From Cyanophora paradoxa (taxonomy: Eukaryota > Glaucocystophyceae > Cyanophorales > Cyanophoraceae): a stretch of DNA of 64,000 nt. A model generated the notes under the pieces. That model saw nothing but the letters and a program-made list of their open reading frames with translations. It did not search any database and was not told where the DNA came from. The position numbers and the translations under genes were made by a program. Location: the NCBI GenBank assembly GCA_004431415.1, contig QPMI01000494.1:372001-436000 (forward strand). The letters run 5' to 3'. Shown here one piece after another: positions 11,473 through 23,937 of this stretch. The number at the start of each line of letters is the position of its first letter. Within the stretch, counting starts at the first letter, position 1.

Positions 11473-11753
11473 GGCCCGTGTGACCGTTTCTCGCCGAGTC
11501 GGACAGCTGAAACTCCTGAGACTCTGAGAGTCGAGTCAGTCGGTCGACGTCCGATCGCGCGGCCGCCGCCGGCCCGCCGGGCCCCGGCCGCGGGCGACCG
11601 CCGGACGGTCGGAGTCAGATCTAGACTCCGACTCGGAGTCTCGGACTCAGTCACTCTGGGACCCGGCCGCGGGCCGCGGGCCGATCAGACTCATGCAGAG
11701 CCTCAGACTCGGCTCGAGCTCACTGAGTCAGATCTACTACCGTAGTACGTATA

Positions 11754-12013
11754 CCGTAATACACAATATTATGTCATGCAAATTTATGTCGTTTTAAAAC
11801 CCGAGCCTTCTCTACGCGAAATATGACGTCCCCAAATTATGTCGGCATGAACTTTTCAGGCTTGTATGGGGCGGTAAAAGTGGGGGGATACCTCATTGCG
11901 CGCCCCATTATGACGTCCCCAAATTATGTCGTTTTGTCAAGTTTTAGGCGACATAATTTCGGGACGACATAATAAAGTACAGACCTTAATATTCTGCATT
12001 ACGGAATTTACGG
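11754..12013. mobile_element. Element A: small inverted-repeat element, ATTATGTCG-word family
   Basis: The ends are CCGTAATACACAATATTA on the left and its approximate complement (TAATATTCTGCATTACGG) on the right, with TA at both outer borders. Inside are repeated copies of TATGTCG/CGACATA in both orientations, including ACGTCCCCAAATTATGTCG twice. A central GGCTTGTATGGGGCGG is shared with elements B and C. There is no coding capacity. It is most likely a non-autonomous DNA transposon of miniature inverted-repeat type. Confidence 0.6.
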
Positions 12014-12411
12014 TACTCAGTAGTAGAGGCGGCCGCGGCCCGCGGGCACGCAACAGCCTGGCAGCGCATGCCATGCCATGATCATCGGTGACATCGGATG
12101 ATCGCATGATGCACTAGTACTGCGGCAAGCTCGGCAGAGTCGGCACCTGAAGCCTGAACGGCACCTGCCAGGCTGACTCAGTGAACTTCGGACTCCCGGC
12201 CGCGTGAAGCCCCGGCCGCCGCGCGCAGGCTCGGGATTCCGACTCGGCGACTCGGCGACTCGGCGTCGTCGGCGAGCTCGAGTTCGCAGCTCATTACTTC
12301 CTCGACGTCGCACAGAGTGCCACAGACTCGCACTGCGCAGCACTCGGCGTCGCTGGAGCTTCGCTGGGCTCAACGCTCTCGCAAACTTGATAAAAGTTCA
12401 TACTACTCGCG

Positions 12412-15400
12412 ATGGGGTTCGTGCAGTCGAAGCCCGCGCCGTCAGCGCCGACCACCGTCAGCGTCGGCGGGGTCACGGTTGCGACGGGTCCGTGTGTGCC
12501 TGGAGCTGCAGCTCGTCGCGAGCCTGGTCCCCGCGGAAGCTTAAGACCCTAGGCCTGCGCATGCTCCGATACGGATGCGCCGGGCGCCGCGGCGCATAAA
12601 TAGCTGACGATGGTGCTCGGACCAAATCTCGGTGCCCGCAGGCAGCGCGAGCAAGGCCTGCTTCACGGTGGGTCGCTTCGGAACCCTTGAATCCCATCTG
12701 CCGCAGCTGCACTCAGTGACTGCGGCAGGCTTAAAGCTAGGGTTTCGGTCCAGCTATATACATGTATAGGCCCAGCTATGTATAGGCCTAACTATAGGCT
12801 TCTGCATAATGATTAAATATTCGTGGTTGTGTACATGTAGGCGGCCACACGCTCTAACACGCACATATTCGCAGGGTCCGGACTGCACTGGGAGCAAGGT
12901 TCTTGCGACGAGCGGAGTCAGCAGCGACTTCTGGAAAGCGTGAGCATTCTCTTATAATTATAATTACAACCTGGGATTCCAGAGCGCATCTTTTTTAATA
13001 ATTTCTTGCAAATACGTAAACGCATGCATATGTTCGCGTACACGACAAATAGCTTTAATTTCAATATATATCAAAATGCATCGCCGGCTCCTGCCAAGGC
13101 GCTGCCGAGGTTGTTTCAGCCGATTTGATATCGATATGTGCACGTGCAGTTGCTATATTGCAATGGCACGTTTTGTACATATGCATGTAGGTTCCTAAAT
13201 CAGGGTCCACTAGCTATATATATAGTACTTCTCGCTTCCACTCTTCATGCCAAGAACTGTGTCTCTCCCGAGCCCGCTGGCAGCCGCGATCTCCCCTTGT
13301 TCCTTTTAGTATCCGACTACCGCTTACGGCGACGCACGCGCAGATGCCAGAACAACAGTCACAAGTCCCTGGGAGTCCAGCAGACCGACGACAGCACGAA
13401 AGCCAAGTGCTTCAATGTGAGCAGCTCCGGCGAGGTCGACGCCATGAAGACGTGAGCACCGCAATCTCGCGATCGCCTCATAGAAATAAATCGTGTTTGA
13501 CAGCATTTGTTCTGCTCATATTCTTCATTATCTATGCTCCACCGCGAGACTGATGCTGGCACCCGCGCGCGCAGTGTGCCTTGGCAGTTGAAGGTCGGCG
13601 GGTTCGAGCCCGAGCGAGGTTCGCATTGCACAGTGCCCTCGATATCGATGCCAGCTGCAACTAATACGCTGCGATCGAACTCATTGTCTCCGTGTCTGCG
13701 CAATGCAGGCAACGATAACAAGGCTTGCTTCACGGTGGGTCCTTTTTGCCCCTAGGCCTTGATGTCCACACGCCTCGGGTCTTCAGCTTGGTCATATGTC
13801 AACTGTCCATCTGTCGCTGGTCCTTGCGCGAAGCTGCATTGTGATAGTACCTCGAATGCGCATACGCAGGGGCCGGACTGCACTGGGAGCAAGGTTCTCG
13901 CGACGGGCGGCGTCGGAGGCGACTTCTGGAAAGCGTGAGCATTCTCTTGTAATTATAATTACAACATGGGATCCCGGAGCGCAATTCTGTTAACTACTTC
14001 TGCCTATATGCATGCTTAAGCTTACGCATGCTCTGACTACGTAACTACACCACTTGCAATTGTGGCACCGGCTACGTATTTACTGGCATGGGCCACGCGT
14101 GCCATGTGCAGATGCCAGAACAACAGTCACAAGTCCCTGGGAGTCCAGCAGACCGACGACAGCACGAAAGCCAAATGCTTCAACGTGAGCAGCTCCGGCG
14201 AGGTCGACGCCATGAAGACGTGAGCACCGCAACCTCGCCTCATATATATAGAGATAATCTGCAGCTGCACGTTTCAAGTTTTGACAGCATGTGTCCTGCT
14301 CATTCTCTATAACTATAATCTAACTTATATAATTAGTAAGCTCGATCGCGAGACTGAAGCTTGCATCCGGCCGCGGATCCGCGCAGCGTGCCTTGGGACT
14401 TGAAGGCCGGCGGGTTCGAGGTCGAGCGGGGTACGTGTGATGCGCGCGTGTAAGCTACATACAATTTTAGTCTGCGTCTGTGCTATAAATAGCCACGGCT
14501 AATCCTGCACGATCACGAGCGCGCGCCCATGCCCACTGTGCTCCACCTAATATCGGGCCCCTGCAGGCGGTTTCTCCAAGGCCTGCTTCACGGTGTGTTC
14601 CACGCTCTTTTTAGTCTCACTTCGGTTCCTTCGAGCTCCTTCTCCCCTTCCCCTCCGGGTCCCCGCTCCGGCGAGGTCCCGGCCTCGCCCGGAATTAAGA
14701 TCGAATCTTATAATATTGATCAAGCTTGAGCTCCAGCGGCTTAGTCGTGTGCATCTTGCACGGTCGCTCGCGTGCTTATGATTATGATCATGACCGTCAG
14801 TTAACGTTCATGCTTCTCTGCAGGGATCGGACTGCACTGGAAGCAGGGTGCTCGCGACAGACGGAGTCGGGAGTGACTTCTGGAAAGCGTGCGTGACCAG
14901 GCCGGTGCCTGAATCGTCGCCCCTCGCTGGGCCATACAACTTTAAATTTGAAAGCAGACATGATGAGACCATGAGTTCATTGCAATTGCATGTCTTTAAT
15001 TGCTTTCCCAGAGATTGCAGTGGAAGTCTATAGTTCGTGATCAATGTCTTCTTGAGCGTCGAATTAACGTTGTTCCAGCCAATTTACGTATACTGCGCTA
15101 GTGATTTCGATGTATGATTATTTTGAATTCGCTAACGGCCGCGCAGATGCCAAGCCAACGGTCATAAATCACTGAGCGTTCAGCAAAGCGGCGACAAGGA
15201 GAAAGCTACCTGCTACAATGTCGGTACCTCGGGCGAGTCCAACACATTCAAGCTGTGAGCGCCCGCGACCGCGAATTATCATGAATTTAGTCGCGTCATC
15301 TGCTTAAAAAGCTTGTAATGAAGATCACCCGTACACGTAACCCCATGCACTGCGTATTAACGTTCGGGCAGTGTGCTCTGGGATCCCATTTCCGTCGGTG

Positions 15401-18400
15401 GGGTCGATGTCGCAAAGGGTGCGTATCATGATCATTATAATTATAAGTAGTCGCGATCACGTGTACTCGATCTGGGCAACGCAAACGTTCATAGTATGCG
15501 AATTTCGCACATATGTGATTCACGATCTCCCTGCCTGCAGGCGACTCCACCAGAGCCTGCTTCACGGTGTGTAATCTCGATTATGTGTGCGTTAACGTTC
15601 ACGCGATAGCGACATGATATTGCTACCGCAACGCAGGGATCCGACTGCACTGGGAGCAAGATTCTCGAGACAAACGGCGTCGGCGGCGACTTCTGGAAAG
15701 CGTGAGCAATTAATATTATTGCTCAGTGAGAGTTCATTTACTGTCTTCTTATTGCGAGGGGCCGCGCAGATGCCAAGCCAACGGTCACAAAGCCTTCGGA
15801 ATTCAGCAGAAGACTCAGAACGGCGGAGATATTACGATGGCCGACTGCTACAACTTCGACGTGTATGGCTGGGGATCGGGACCGAGTGACCTCGTGAAGA
15901 CGTGAGCATCGCTAGCTTCACCCAATAGGCATACAACGAAACAGCATCATTTATATCTGAAATTTCGACGACACATCCACTAACTTCGTATAATAGCCGA
16001 TAGCGCGGCTGAGGCTCGTGATCAGCGGCCGAGGCCCCAATTTCTAATCTTCGTATACGTAGCGTGCACTGGAACTCGACCGTCGGGGGGGTCGACATTC
16101 CGTGGGGTGCGTCTGGTGTGCAATCGATCGCTTCTGATCGGAGACTGAACTGTCAACGCGCATGCGCATTTTGCTCCTGCTCACGCAGGCCTCGATAACA
16201 AAGCCTGCTTCACGGTGTGTATCGTTTAAACTTTTTTAAACAATCAGCTTCGAACTCGTGCACGTGCATTCGGCTCGCGATTCTCGTAGACATCAGGCTG
16301 AGAAATTCGCATGCGCCGTATATATGCTGGAAACGTCGACCACGCATGTGAAATTAAAAGCCATAGATTCTAATTCGCACTTGCAGGGACCAGACTGCAC
16401 TGGAAGCAAGGTTCTCGCGACGATAGGCGTTGGCGTTGACTTCTGGAAAGCGTGAGTGCTACCTTTTATCCCGGGGGCTCATGGGCCGGATCATCTAGAT
16501 ATCTTATAAGTACCTGTTCATATGCACTGAGGCACATAATATATGCATTTTAATTTTATCATGGCTGTTCAAGCTAAACATTCCGACATAGCGAGATTCC
16601 GACATTCGATTTTTCAATTCATTCGATTTTCTTTTTCACAATTCACTGCAACTTTTCTTTTGCTTTTCAATTCACTGCCGCTTTCGCGCACGCAGATGCC
16701 AAACCAACGGCCACAAATCACTGGCTATTCAAAAGAGAGACATGTACAACGGCAAGTTTCTTACGAAAGCTGAATGCTTCAATGTGGATGGCTCCGGCGA
16801 GGTTTCAACGGATAAGATGTGAGCCCCTCGACTGCGCTGAATGATTAATATTGTGCATGCTGCGCGTCCTCATTGTAAGCTTTTGGGCTGCAGCGTGCCT
16901 TGGGACTTGAAGGTCGGAGGGCTCGAAGTCGAGCGGGGTACGCGTGTCGCGCGCGTGCAAGTGCCCCGGGCCCTGTCCCGTGAACTCTAGCTACATAAAC
17001 AATTCTAGTCTAGATCTGTGTCTGTGCAATAAATAGCAACGGCTTATCCACCACGTGCAGGCAACGACAGCAAAACCTGCTTCACGGTGAGTCGCTCGAA
17101 TTCAAACCCCATGCCCCCGCTGTCCACCGCCGCCCTCTTTTTCGCTTTCCCACTCCTCCTTTCTTGCCCTTTCCTTCCATTCGCACCCTCCCGAACCCCA
17201 TTTTTCCCCGGTCCCGCTTGCACCTGCCTTTTCCAACCCCCCAAACCCCCTAGACCCTTTTCCTATCCTCTTCCCCCACCCGCCCACTGGGCCACTCTCA
17301 TCGCTTCTCCACTATGGCATTCTTTAACCGCGTCCTCTTGAGTTTCTGGGTTCGAACTCAGGCCGGACGAATCAATCCCGCTTCGAATCCCAGTGTGCAC
17401 GTGATCGTTGGGGTGTTTTGATAATAACCCAACGCTGGGGGACCCCGGCACATAGTTATTATAGCTGCTCTCACTGTGCGTTCCCATAAGAACACGCGCA
17501 TAGGGAGAAGGCTCTGCGAGGAAGGGTAATTGCCCCAGCTACAGTCCGGCCCGGCCGGAGAACCCCTAAGGGGAGCAAATGGTTTTTCTGTTGGACTCTT
17601 TCATTCCCACCGGCGCCCCCTTCCATCACTGCTGGACTGTTCTGCTTAAATTAGAACTGTTCTGCTTAAATTGTAGGCCTCTGCGCCCCCCGAAGCATCC
17701 ACGATCCCAGAAGTGGATGCATGGCCGCGTATGACGCATCTCGCAGGAATCGGACTGCATTGGAAGCAGGGTGCTCGCCACAGACGGAGTCGGGAGTGAC
17801 TTTTGGAAAGCGTGCGTGGCAAAGCCGGTGTCTGAATCGTCGCCCCCCGCGGCCGCTAGGCCATACAACTTTGAAAGCAGACATGATATAAAAGATAGTT
17901 CGTTGCAATTGCATGTCTTTGATTGCTTCCCCAAGAACTTGCAATGTGAAGTCTATAATTCGTGACCAATTTCTTCTTATAATTAAGCGTCGAATTCTTA
18001 CAGCCAATCTACGTATACTGCGCTAGTGGTTTCAATCTACATATGTCACCATGATTATTTTGATTCGCTAACGGCCATGCAGATGCCAAGCCAACGGTCA
18101 TAAATCACTGAGCGTTCAGCAAAGCGGCGACAAGGAGAAAGCTACCTGCTACAATGTAGATACCTCGGGCGAGTCCAACACATTCAAGACGTGAGCGCTC
18201 GCGACCGCTAATATTGCATTCGCGATCGCAACGTCTGGGGTCGGCACTGCGTATTAACGTTCGCGCAGTGTGCTCTGGGATCGATATCCGAATGCCGTTG
18301 GCGGGATCGATGTCTCGAAGGGTGCGCGTAATTAATATTAGTCATGTGTAATCGCGATCGATCTGTGCAATGTACTTGCGGAATCATTGAATATATACTA

Positions 18401-21400
18401 AATATATATTATCCCTGCCTGCAGGCACCTCTAACAAAGCCTGCTTCACGGTATGTATATCTGTTTCGATGTCTTCATCTCATTTAAATGTTACCTATAT
18501 AGATATCGCTCAAGATTAAATTTCGAGATCTAGATCTCCAATCTTTCTCTTTCGTGGAAGGCTATATCATGTGACTCGTCAGAATATAATAATGTGCGTC
18601 CGCAGGGATCGGGATGCACAGGACACAAGATTCTTGCAACAGATGGTGTCGGCAGCGATTTTTGGAAAGCGTGAGCGGCCCAATATATTTTTAATGGCAA
18701 TAAAATTTCTATAAACCTATTCTCTTCTCTGTTAATATATGTTGATAACATTCCATAGCTGTACTTCGGCTCCAGTCGTTTGAGCAATTGATGTATATGA
18801 TTTCGCCGTACGCGTCGTACCGCAACAAGCGACTGTTTAACTTAATAATGAGCTTGTTCAGTGAATATCAGTAGTTCCTTACGCGTACACATGCGGCTAC
18901 GTATACGCAGATGTCAAAGCAATGGTCATCATTCTCTCGCCGTTCAAGCGAAACCACCGTACGACAGCAGGAAAGCCGAATGCTTCGAAGTGGACGAAAC
19001 CGGCGAGAAGAACTTGAACAAAACGTGGGCCCTGCTCTTCTCGCCTCGCGATCGAGCTTGTGCTTGGTCATGACCACGGTGATCGCTTGCAATTGATTAA
19101 CCCGCTATTTGCACAGCGTCCCATGGGATCCCGTTCATGTTGGGGGGGTCAACGTGTGGAAGGGTACATCTTTGCGTCATTTATCGCTGGAGTCGCCTCC
19201 ATATGTGCATGCATTTGACCGATTTCAACTTTGGCCTGCAGGCGACGATACGAAAGCCTGCTACACGGTGTGCTATTTTCTGCAGCTGATGGCCGTGTTT
19301 TAATTTCGTCGCTGCCGGATTCTAGCTTGGGCAATTCGACCCTGCTCTCATTATAGCAGTATATATCTGTGTGTACATACGCAGATTTTGAGCTCCCTAT
19401 ATAGCTACGCCTGCACCTAGAATTATATGTTCTCCAGGAGGGGAGAGGCCTCCGGCTCCCCCGTTTGAATTCGCTATTGGTTAGACAAGGGTCCCAGTCC
19501 CCCATCGCGCGAGGGAAAGTCGGGGGCCTGATCAGATCTGGCGCTTCGAATTATATGCTTTATATATATCAAAGAACTTCGACGTCAGCGTTGGCGTCGT
19601 GTATAGAGAAGAACTTCGACGTCGACGTTCGACAAGCCATATATCTAGATCTGATTGTAGCTGCTCGCAGGAGCCGGATTGCAACGGAGAAAAGGTTCTT
19701 GCGACAAGTGGTGTCGGTGGTGACTTCTGGAAAGCGTGCGTGATTTGGGACCGCATGCACGTGCAATATAATGTTTCTCACTGCACCTTATTTCTCCGTT
19801 TCTCTAAGATACCATTTCCGATCGCTCATGGATATGTGCACGTATATATGCGCAGATGCGTCGCCAACGGCCACAAATCCTCGGTTACTCAGCGGACCGA
19901 CGACAGCACGAAAGCCAAATGTTACAACGTGAGCAGCTCCGGCGAGGTCGACGCCAAGAAGACGTGAGCACCGTGAATTTGTCTCATATAAAGATTATCT
20001 GCATGTTTGCGCCGCGACTTTAAATTTGCATGTATCCGCTGGCATCTCTATGAATTATCTTGGCCAACCCTCGACGCTGATAGCAAAGCGTGATAATTGC
20101 ACTGACGAAGGACATCTCCCAGCGTGTTCTGGGAGCCCAAATACGTCGGGGGAGTCAACGTCGCGCTGGGTGCGTGTGTTGTATCCTCGCAAATATTAAT
20201 GCTTAGATTTCTGGTGTATATTGTGCATGTCACGCGTACGGCTAGGGATCGTGATAAGATCAGTGGCACTGTACATGTGCTGCAGCACTGCTGACCTCCT
20301 CAATTTAATCACTAGCCGCCTCGCTTACGGCGCGGCCCTTAACCCTACCAAGACCCCGTTGCCCCTTATGCCCCGACGACCTTTGAACATGTATTCCCGC
20401 GGCGAGGGACACGCCGCGACCTGTCTACTTGTATATGTAGTTCCAATCTCTTTTTTTTGAAGCAAGCGTGTGTTCTCGCATTACCTCGGCACTGTACTAC
20501 CTCGACTCCTATATGTAGTTCTAATCTCGAGCTTAAGCATTTTTGCTCGTCTTCGCGTACTGAACTCCGGCTGATCATGACCGTGCGTGGGAATTCGGCC
20601 TCTTAGGAGACTCCAACAAAGCTTGCTTCACGGTACTTTTTTTTCGATCTTCAAATTCCGTTCTCCGATTCTCCAATCTCAAATGAGGACAGTAACTTTA
20701 ATACGTATAGCTGTAGTCGTGGCAGCACAAAATATTGGTGTGACGTTGACACTTCTTTGCAGGAGCCGGACTGCAATGGACAGAAGGTTCTCGAGACAAA
20801 AGGCGTCGGCAGCGACTTTTGGAAAGCGTGAGTTAATCTCTATATCTTGGAAAATCATCCCTAGATTCTCTATCGTTCCTCTAAGAGAAAATCTGCAAAA
20901 GTCAAGATTCAATCGCATTGCTCTCCCAACGGTCTCCATGCCATGCGCCCAAGTTCTGATTCCAGTCACTTCACATTCTAGCAAATTATGGCATAAATTG
21001 ACATTAAGCATATGCATATTTGTGATTTCACGCCTTTATTCGCATAACTGCCGTGCTGAACTTGGGGTACGCAGATGTGTGGCTGCCGGTCACAAATCCA
21101 TGGTCGTCCAGGTAACGAACAACTACACGACTAATAATTGCTTCAATGTGAGCAGTTCCGGCGAAAAAGCCACTTATTCAGTGTAAGCCCCGACACTCTG
21201 CGTCATAGAGCGTGAACACCGCGCGCGCTTTATACGTGCTCGGGTCATTAATCGCTGCTCTACAATGCAACGCTGAGGCCGGAATCCGATCCGCGCAGCA
21301 AGCCGTGGGACCCCATAAGCGTCGGCGGGATCAACGTTTCGAAGGGTGCGTGTGACGCGCACGCGGGTTCCGTAGCGAGCGCTTTCCGGAGCTCCATATT

Positions 21401-22237
21401 TCTCTCCTAGTTTGATCTAGACTGAACGATCGCGATGTCTAACGGCATACTGGCAGGCATCCAATATTCGACGTGTTTCACGGTGTGTCGACGTCTCGCT
21501 TGAAAGTGAAATCGCGATCGGCCCTTGATTTCCACTTGCTCCTGCCCCTTCAAGGAGCCTCAAGTACGAAATTAAAAGCGACTCTCATCACCCGCATGCG
21601 CAGGGACCGGACTGCACCGGCGAGAAAGCTCTTGAGTCGAGCGGCGTTAATGACGATGTTTGGAAAGCGTGAGTGGCTCATTGACTACGCGAACCTATAG
21701 CTATTTGACTTGTAGATCACCTCCTGCAGCTGGCCATGCGCATGTATATCCTTCTCTGCCTAATGTAACGCAATTGTGGTCTCGTGCACGCAGATGCCAA
21801 GCAAACGGTTACAAGTCCTACGCTTTTGATTGGAGGCAGCCTGGGAGCGCAAATGGCATCACTGTCCGCTGCTACAACGTGAGTAGCTCCGGCACGATCA
21901 ACACTTGGAAGGAGTGCGTTCCGATTTCTTGATACTCGTGATATAAGTATACTGGATGGTGATTCCGAGCGCTTAAACTTGTGGTTGCAGTATTGCCTGG
22001 CAGCTGGACGAGACCGCCGCACTCGTAGACGAGGCTGCAGCCGATCATGACCTCGAGGCGAGCGTGAACGCACCCCGCTCAGCGGCTAGCGCCCGCCCCC
22101 CTCGCCTCCCCGTCATTCTGCGATCGCAGGGGCCGGTCCTGGAGCTCGATCACGAGGCGGCCGAGGAGCTGGACGTCGAGGGGGCACTGGCGGCTCTCGC
22201 GGCCGATGCCGAGGCTGCCGCCTTTGCTGACGCTTAG
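12412..22237 (+). CDS. Ten-repeat Cys-containing protein, 41 exons (928 aa)
   Basis: I do not recognise the family. The first exon, 12412-12487, starts MGFVQSKPAPSAPT, an N-myristoylation-type context (Gly2, Ser6, Lys7). Then follow ten repeats, each made of four exons. Exon b is 65 bp and encodes PDCTGSKVLATGGV...DFWKA. Exon c is 108-132 bp (CQxNxHKSL...KCFNVSSSGE). Exon d is 44-53 bp (VPWDLxVGGF). Exon a is 26 bp (NDNKACFT). The b exons start at 12875, 13870, 14824, 15637, 16387, 17747, 18606, 19671, 20763 and 21604. The last exon, 21991-22237, encodes an acidic Ala-rich tail. My exon lengths sum to 2,787 nt, exactly 929 codons, and all donors and acceptors keep phase. Each repeat has four conserved Cys. 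No signal peptide or membrane segment is visible. Function is unknown; a cytoplasmic, membrane-tethered repeat protein is the inference from the start. Confidence 0.8.
17087..17746 (+). other. Unusually long intron (660 bp) between repeats 5 and 6
   Basis: All other introns of this gene are about 90-510 bp. This one carries a C/T-rich tract (17100-17300) and no exon of the cassette. It divides the gene into two blocks of five repeats. Confidence 0.6.
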
Positions 22238-22282
22238 ACAGGCGACTTGAATCCCCCCATTAATATTCATCGGCCGTTTTGA

Positions 22283-22450
22283 GAAACGTTTAGAAATCGG
22301 CCATTCGATTTTGTAAAGTAAACATATCACGGCTTGTGCGCGCCTCACCGCGGGAATGCCAGGGGGGTGTCCGTGTGTGTGATCTTGAGAGAATTTTAGA
22401 AATCGGCCATTCAATTTTGTATAGTAAACATATCACGGATTGTGCGGGAA
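22283..22450. repeat. Direct repeat of about 60 bp, two copies
   Basis: AGAAATCGGCCATTC followed by ATTTTGTA(A/T)AGTAAACA and TATCACGG occurs at 22291-22345 and again at 22397-22450. Part of the spacer (CACGGCTTGTGCGCGCCTC) recurs at 24021-24040. Confidence 0.7.
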
Positions 22451-23196
22451 GGGAGCGGGGGTGCGGAAAATATGCGGTAGCGCGACGATTACGGCGGCGC
22501 GGCGGGCCAGGCTTCCCACGGTGGATGCCTGATAACGTACCCGTGGGGGTCCACACGCGTGTCAAGCTGCTCGGAAAGTCGCGCACCAGCTCCACCCGAC
22601 CCCCGTAGCCAGAACGCGTTAGATAGGCCAGCCGAGCACGCGCCGACAGCCGACACGCGCACACCATCACCCAGCGCAACCTCCGGAGCCGACAGCCCGC
22701 CCCCGGAGGGACACGACGCCCTGCAGACCCCTTCGCGCCACTTTTTGAATTCCACGGACCCCACCCGGGCCCTGCGCGGAGCACACGGCTGGCGCACTGC
22801 CTTGCTCGATAGAAGATATGAGCTATAAAGCGTGTGAACTGCCGCCTAGCCCTCGCCCGGGTCCCTACCATCGCCCGCGCCCCGTGCCCCGACCCGAACA
22901 CTTTTACTCGTGGCTCTCCACGCAGCGGACATCCGACGCCCAACGCCAGACACCGTGGCCGGCTCTCTCGTGGACGACGCACCCGCCGCCGCACGCCGCC
23001 GCTGCCGCGCCTCGAACGCCGCCCTCTTGCCTCTTTCCCGAGTCCTGACAATGCTTGCCTTCTCGCAGACCGCCATGCACGAAGAACTCTCCATCGCCTC
23101 AGAGCGTCCGCCGGGCTACCTGCACCTCGAGGAGTCCGACCTCGCCGCGGCCGACGCCGCCCTCGGTTCCAGGCCCCAGCGGCCACTGCGCCTGCG
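22451..23196. other. GC-rich stretch; one possible coding exon, otherwise nothing supported
   Basis: A plus-strand segment at about 23071-23170 follows a CTTCTCGCAG acceptor-like site and reads MHEELSIASERPPGYLHLEE. That has normal protein composition, but no partner exons are evident. The rest is GC-rich without a supported gene. Confidence 0.3.

Positions 23197-23228
<32 letters not shown>
23197..23228. repeat. C32 homopolymer tract
   Basis: Thirty-two consecutive C directly before the CGCCCCGCC minisatellite. Confidence 0.85.
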
Positions 23229-23229
<1 letters not shown>

Positions 23230-23765
23230 AGGGCCCCCACCCCGTCCTCCAGCGCCTCGCCCCGCCCTCCAACGCACCGCCCCGCCCTCCCACGCCGCTC
23301 CCGTCGCCTTCCAGTGTCCCGCCGTCCTCTAGCGCCCTTCGCCCGTCCGCTCTCTCCGTCTTCCTCCCGTGCCCCGCCGCTCTCTCGCGCCCCGCCCCTG
23401 TCGCCCCTCAGCGCCCCGTCGCCCTCCAGCGCCCCGCCCCGCCGCCTCCCCAGTGCCCCGCCCCGAGTGCCCAGCCACTCCCCAGCGCCCCGCCCTCGCC
23501 CTTCAGCGCCCTCCAGCGCCCCGCCTCGCCCTCCAGCCCCCCATCCTGCCCCTCAACGCCCCGCTCCACCCTCCAGCGCCCCGCCCCGCCCTCCAGTGCC
23601 CCGCCCTCGCCGCGCCCCGCCCGCCCCCAGCTCCCCGACCCAGCGTCTCGCCCCCGCCACCCTCCAGCGCCTCGTGTACCCCGCTCCCTGCCCTTCTTCC
23701 CCTCTCTACGCCCCGCCCCCCGCCAACCTCCAGCGCCCCGTGCGCCCCGCCTTCCTTTTCCCCCG
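23229..23765. repeat. GCGCCCCGCCCTCCA-type minisatellite
   Basis: The stretch consists of degenerate units of about 15 bp (CAGCGCCCCGCCCTC and variants). All plus frames read as Pro/Ala/Arg-rich and all minus frames as Gly/Arg-rich. Such frames are composition artefacts, not genes. Confidence 0.75.
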
Positions 23766-23911
23766 CCACAGGGCCAAGGACACCAACGCATCAGGCCCTC
23801 TTACGCTTCAGATTGATCGCTTGATTGATCCTCTTACGGGTAGAACGACAAGCTGATAGCTAGGTTGTGGTAGCAAGCTAAGGTAGCAGAGCATTAGAGC
23901 AAGATAAGGAG

Positions 23912-23937
23912 CCCCCCCCCCCCCCCCCCCCCCCCCC
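23912..23937. repeat. C26 homopolymer tract
   Basis: Twenty-six consecutive C within intergenic DNA. Confidence 0.85.

Larger units (their letters stand above)
8140..12411. other. Intergenic, repeat-rich; no gene seen
   Basis: The stretch contains G tracts, a twofold GCCTAACATAATACCATGG repeat near 8780-8820, palindrome-saturated DNA, fragments of dispersed elements and element A, listed separately. Open frames here lack splice context and have restriction-site-like word composition, so I call no gene. Confidence 0.6.

Noticed and set aside
12875-21913. Regularly spaced near-identical blocks that could suggest a CRISPR array or satellite
   Set aside because: The blocks are exons with intact splice sites and phases encoding a protein repeat; spacing varies and the host is eukaryotic.
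22834-23856. 340-codon Pro/Arg-rich plus frame
   Set aside because: It runs through the C32 tract and the GCGCCCCGCC minisatellite; all frames there are open because of composition.
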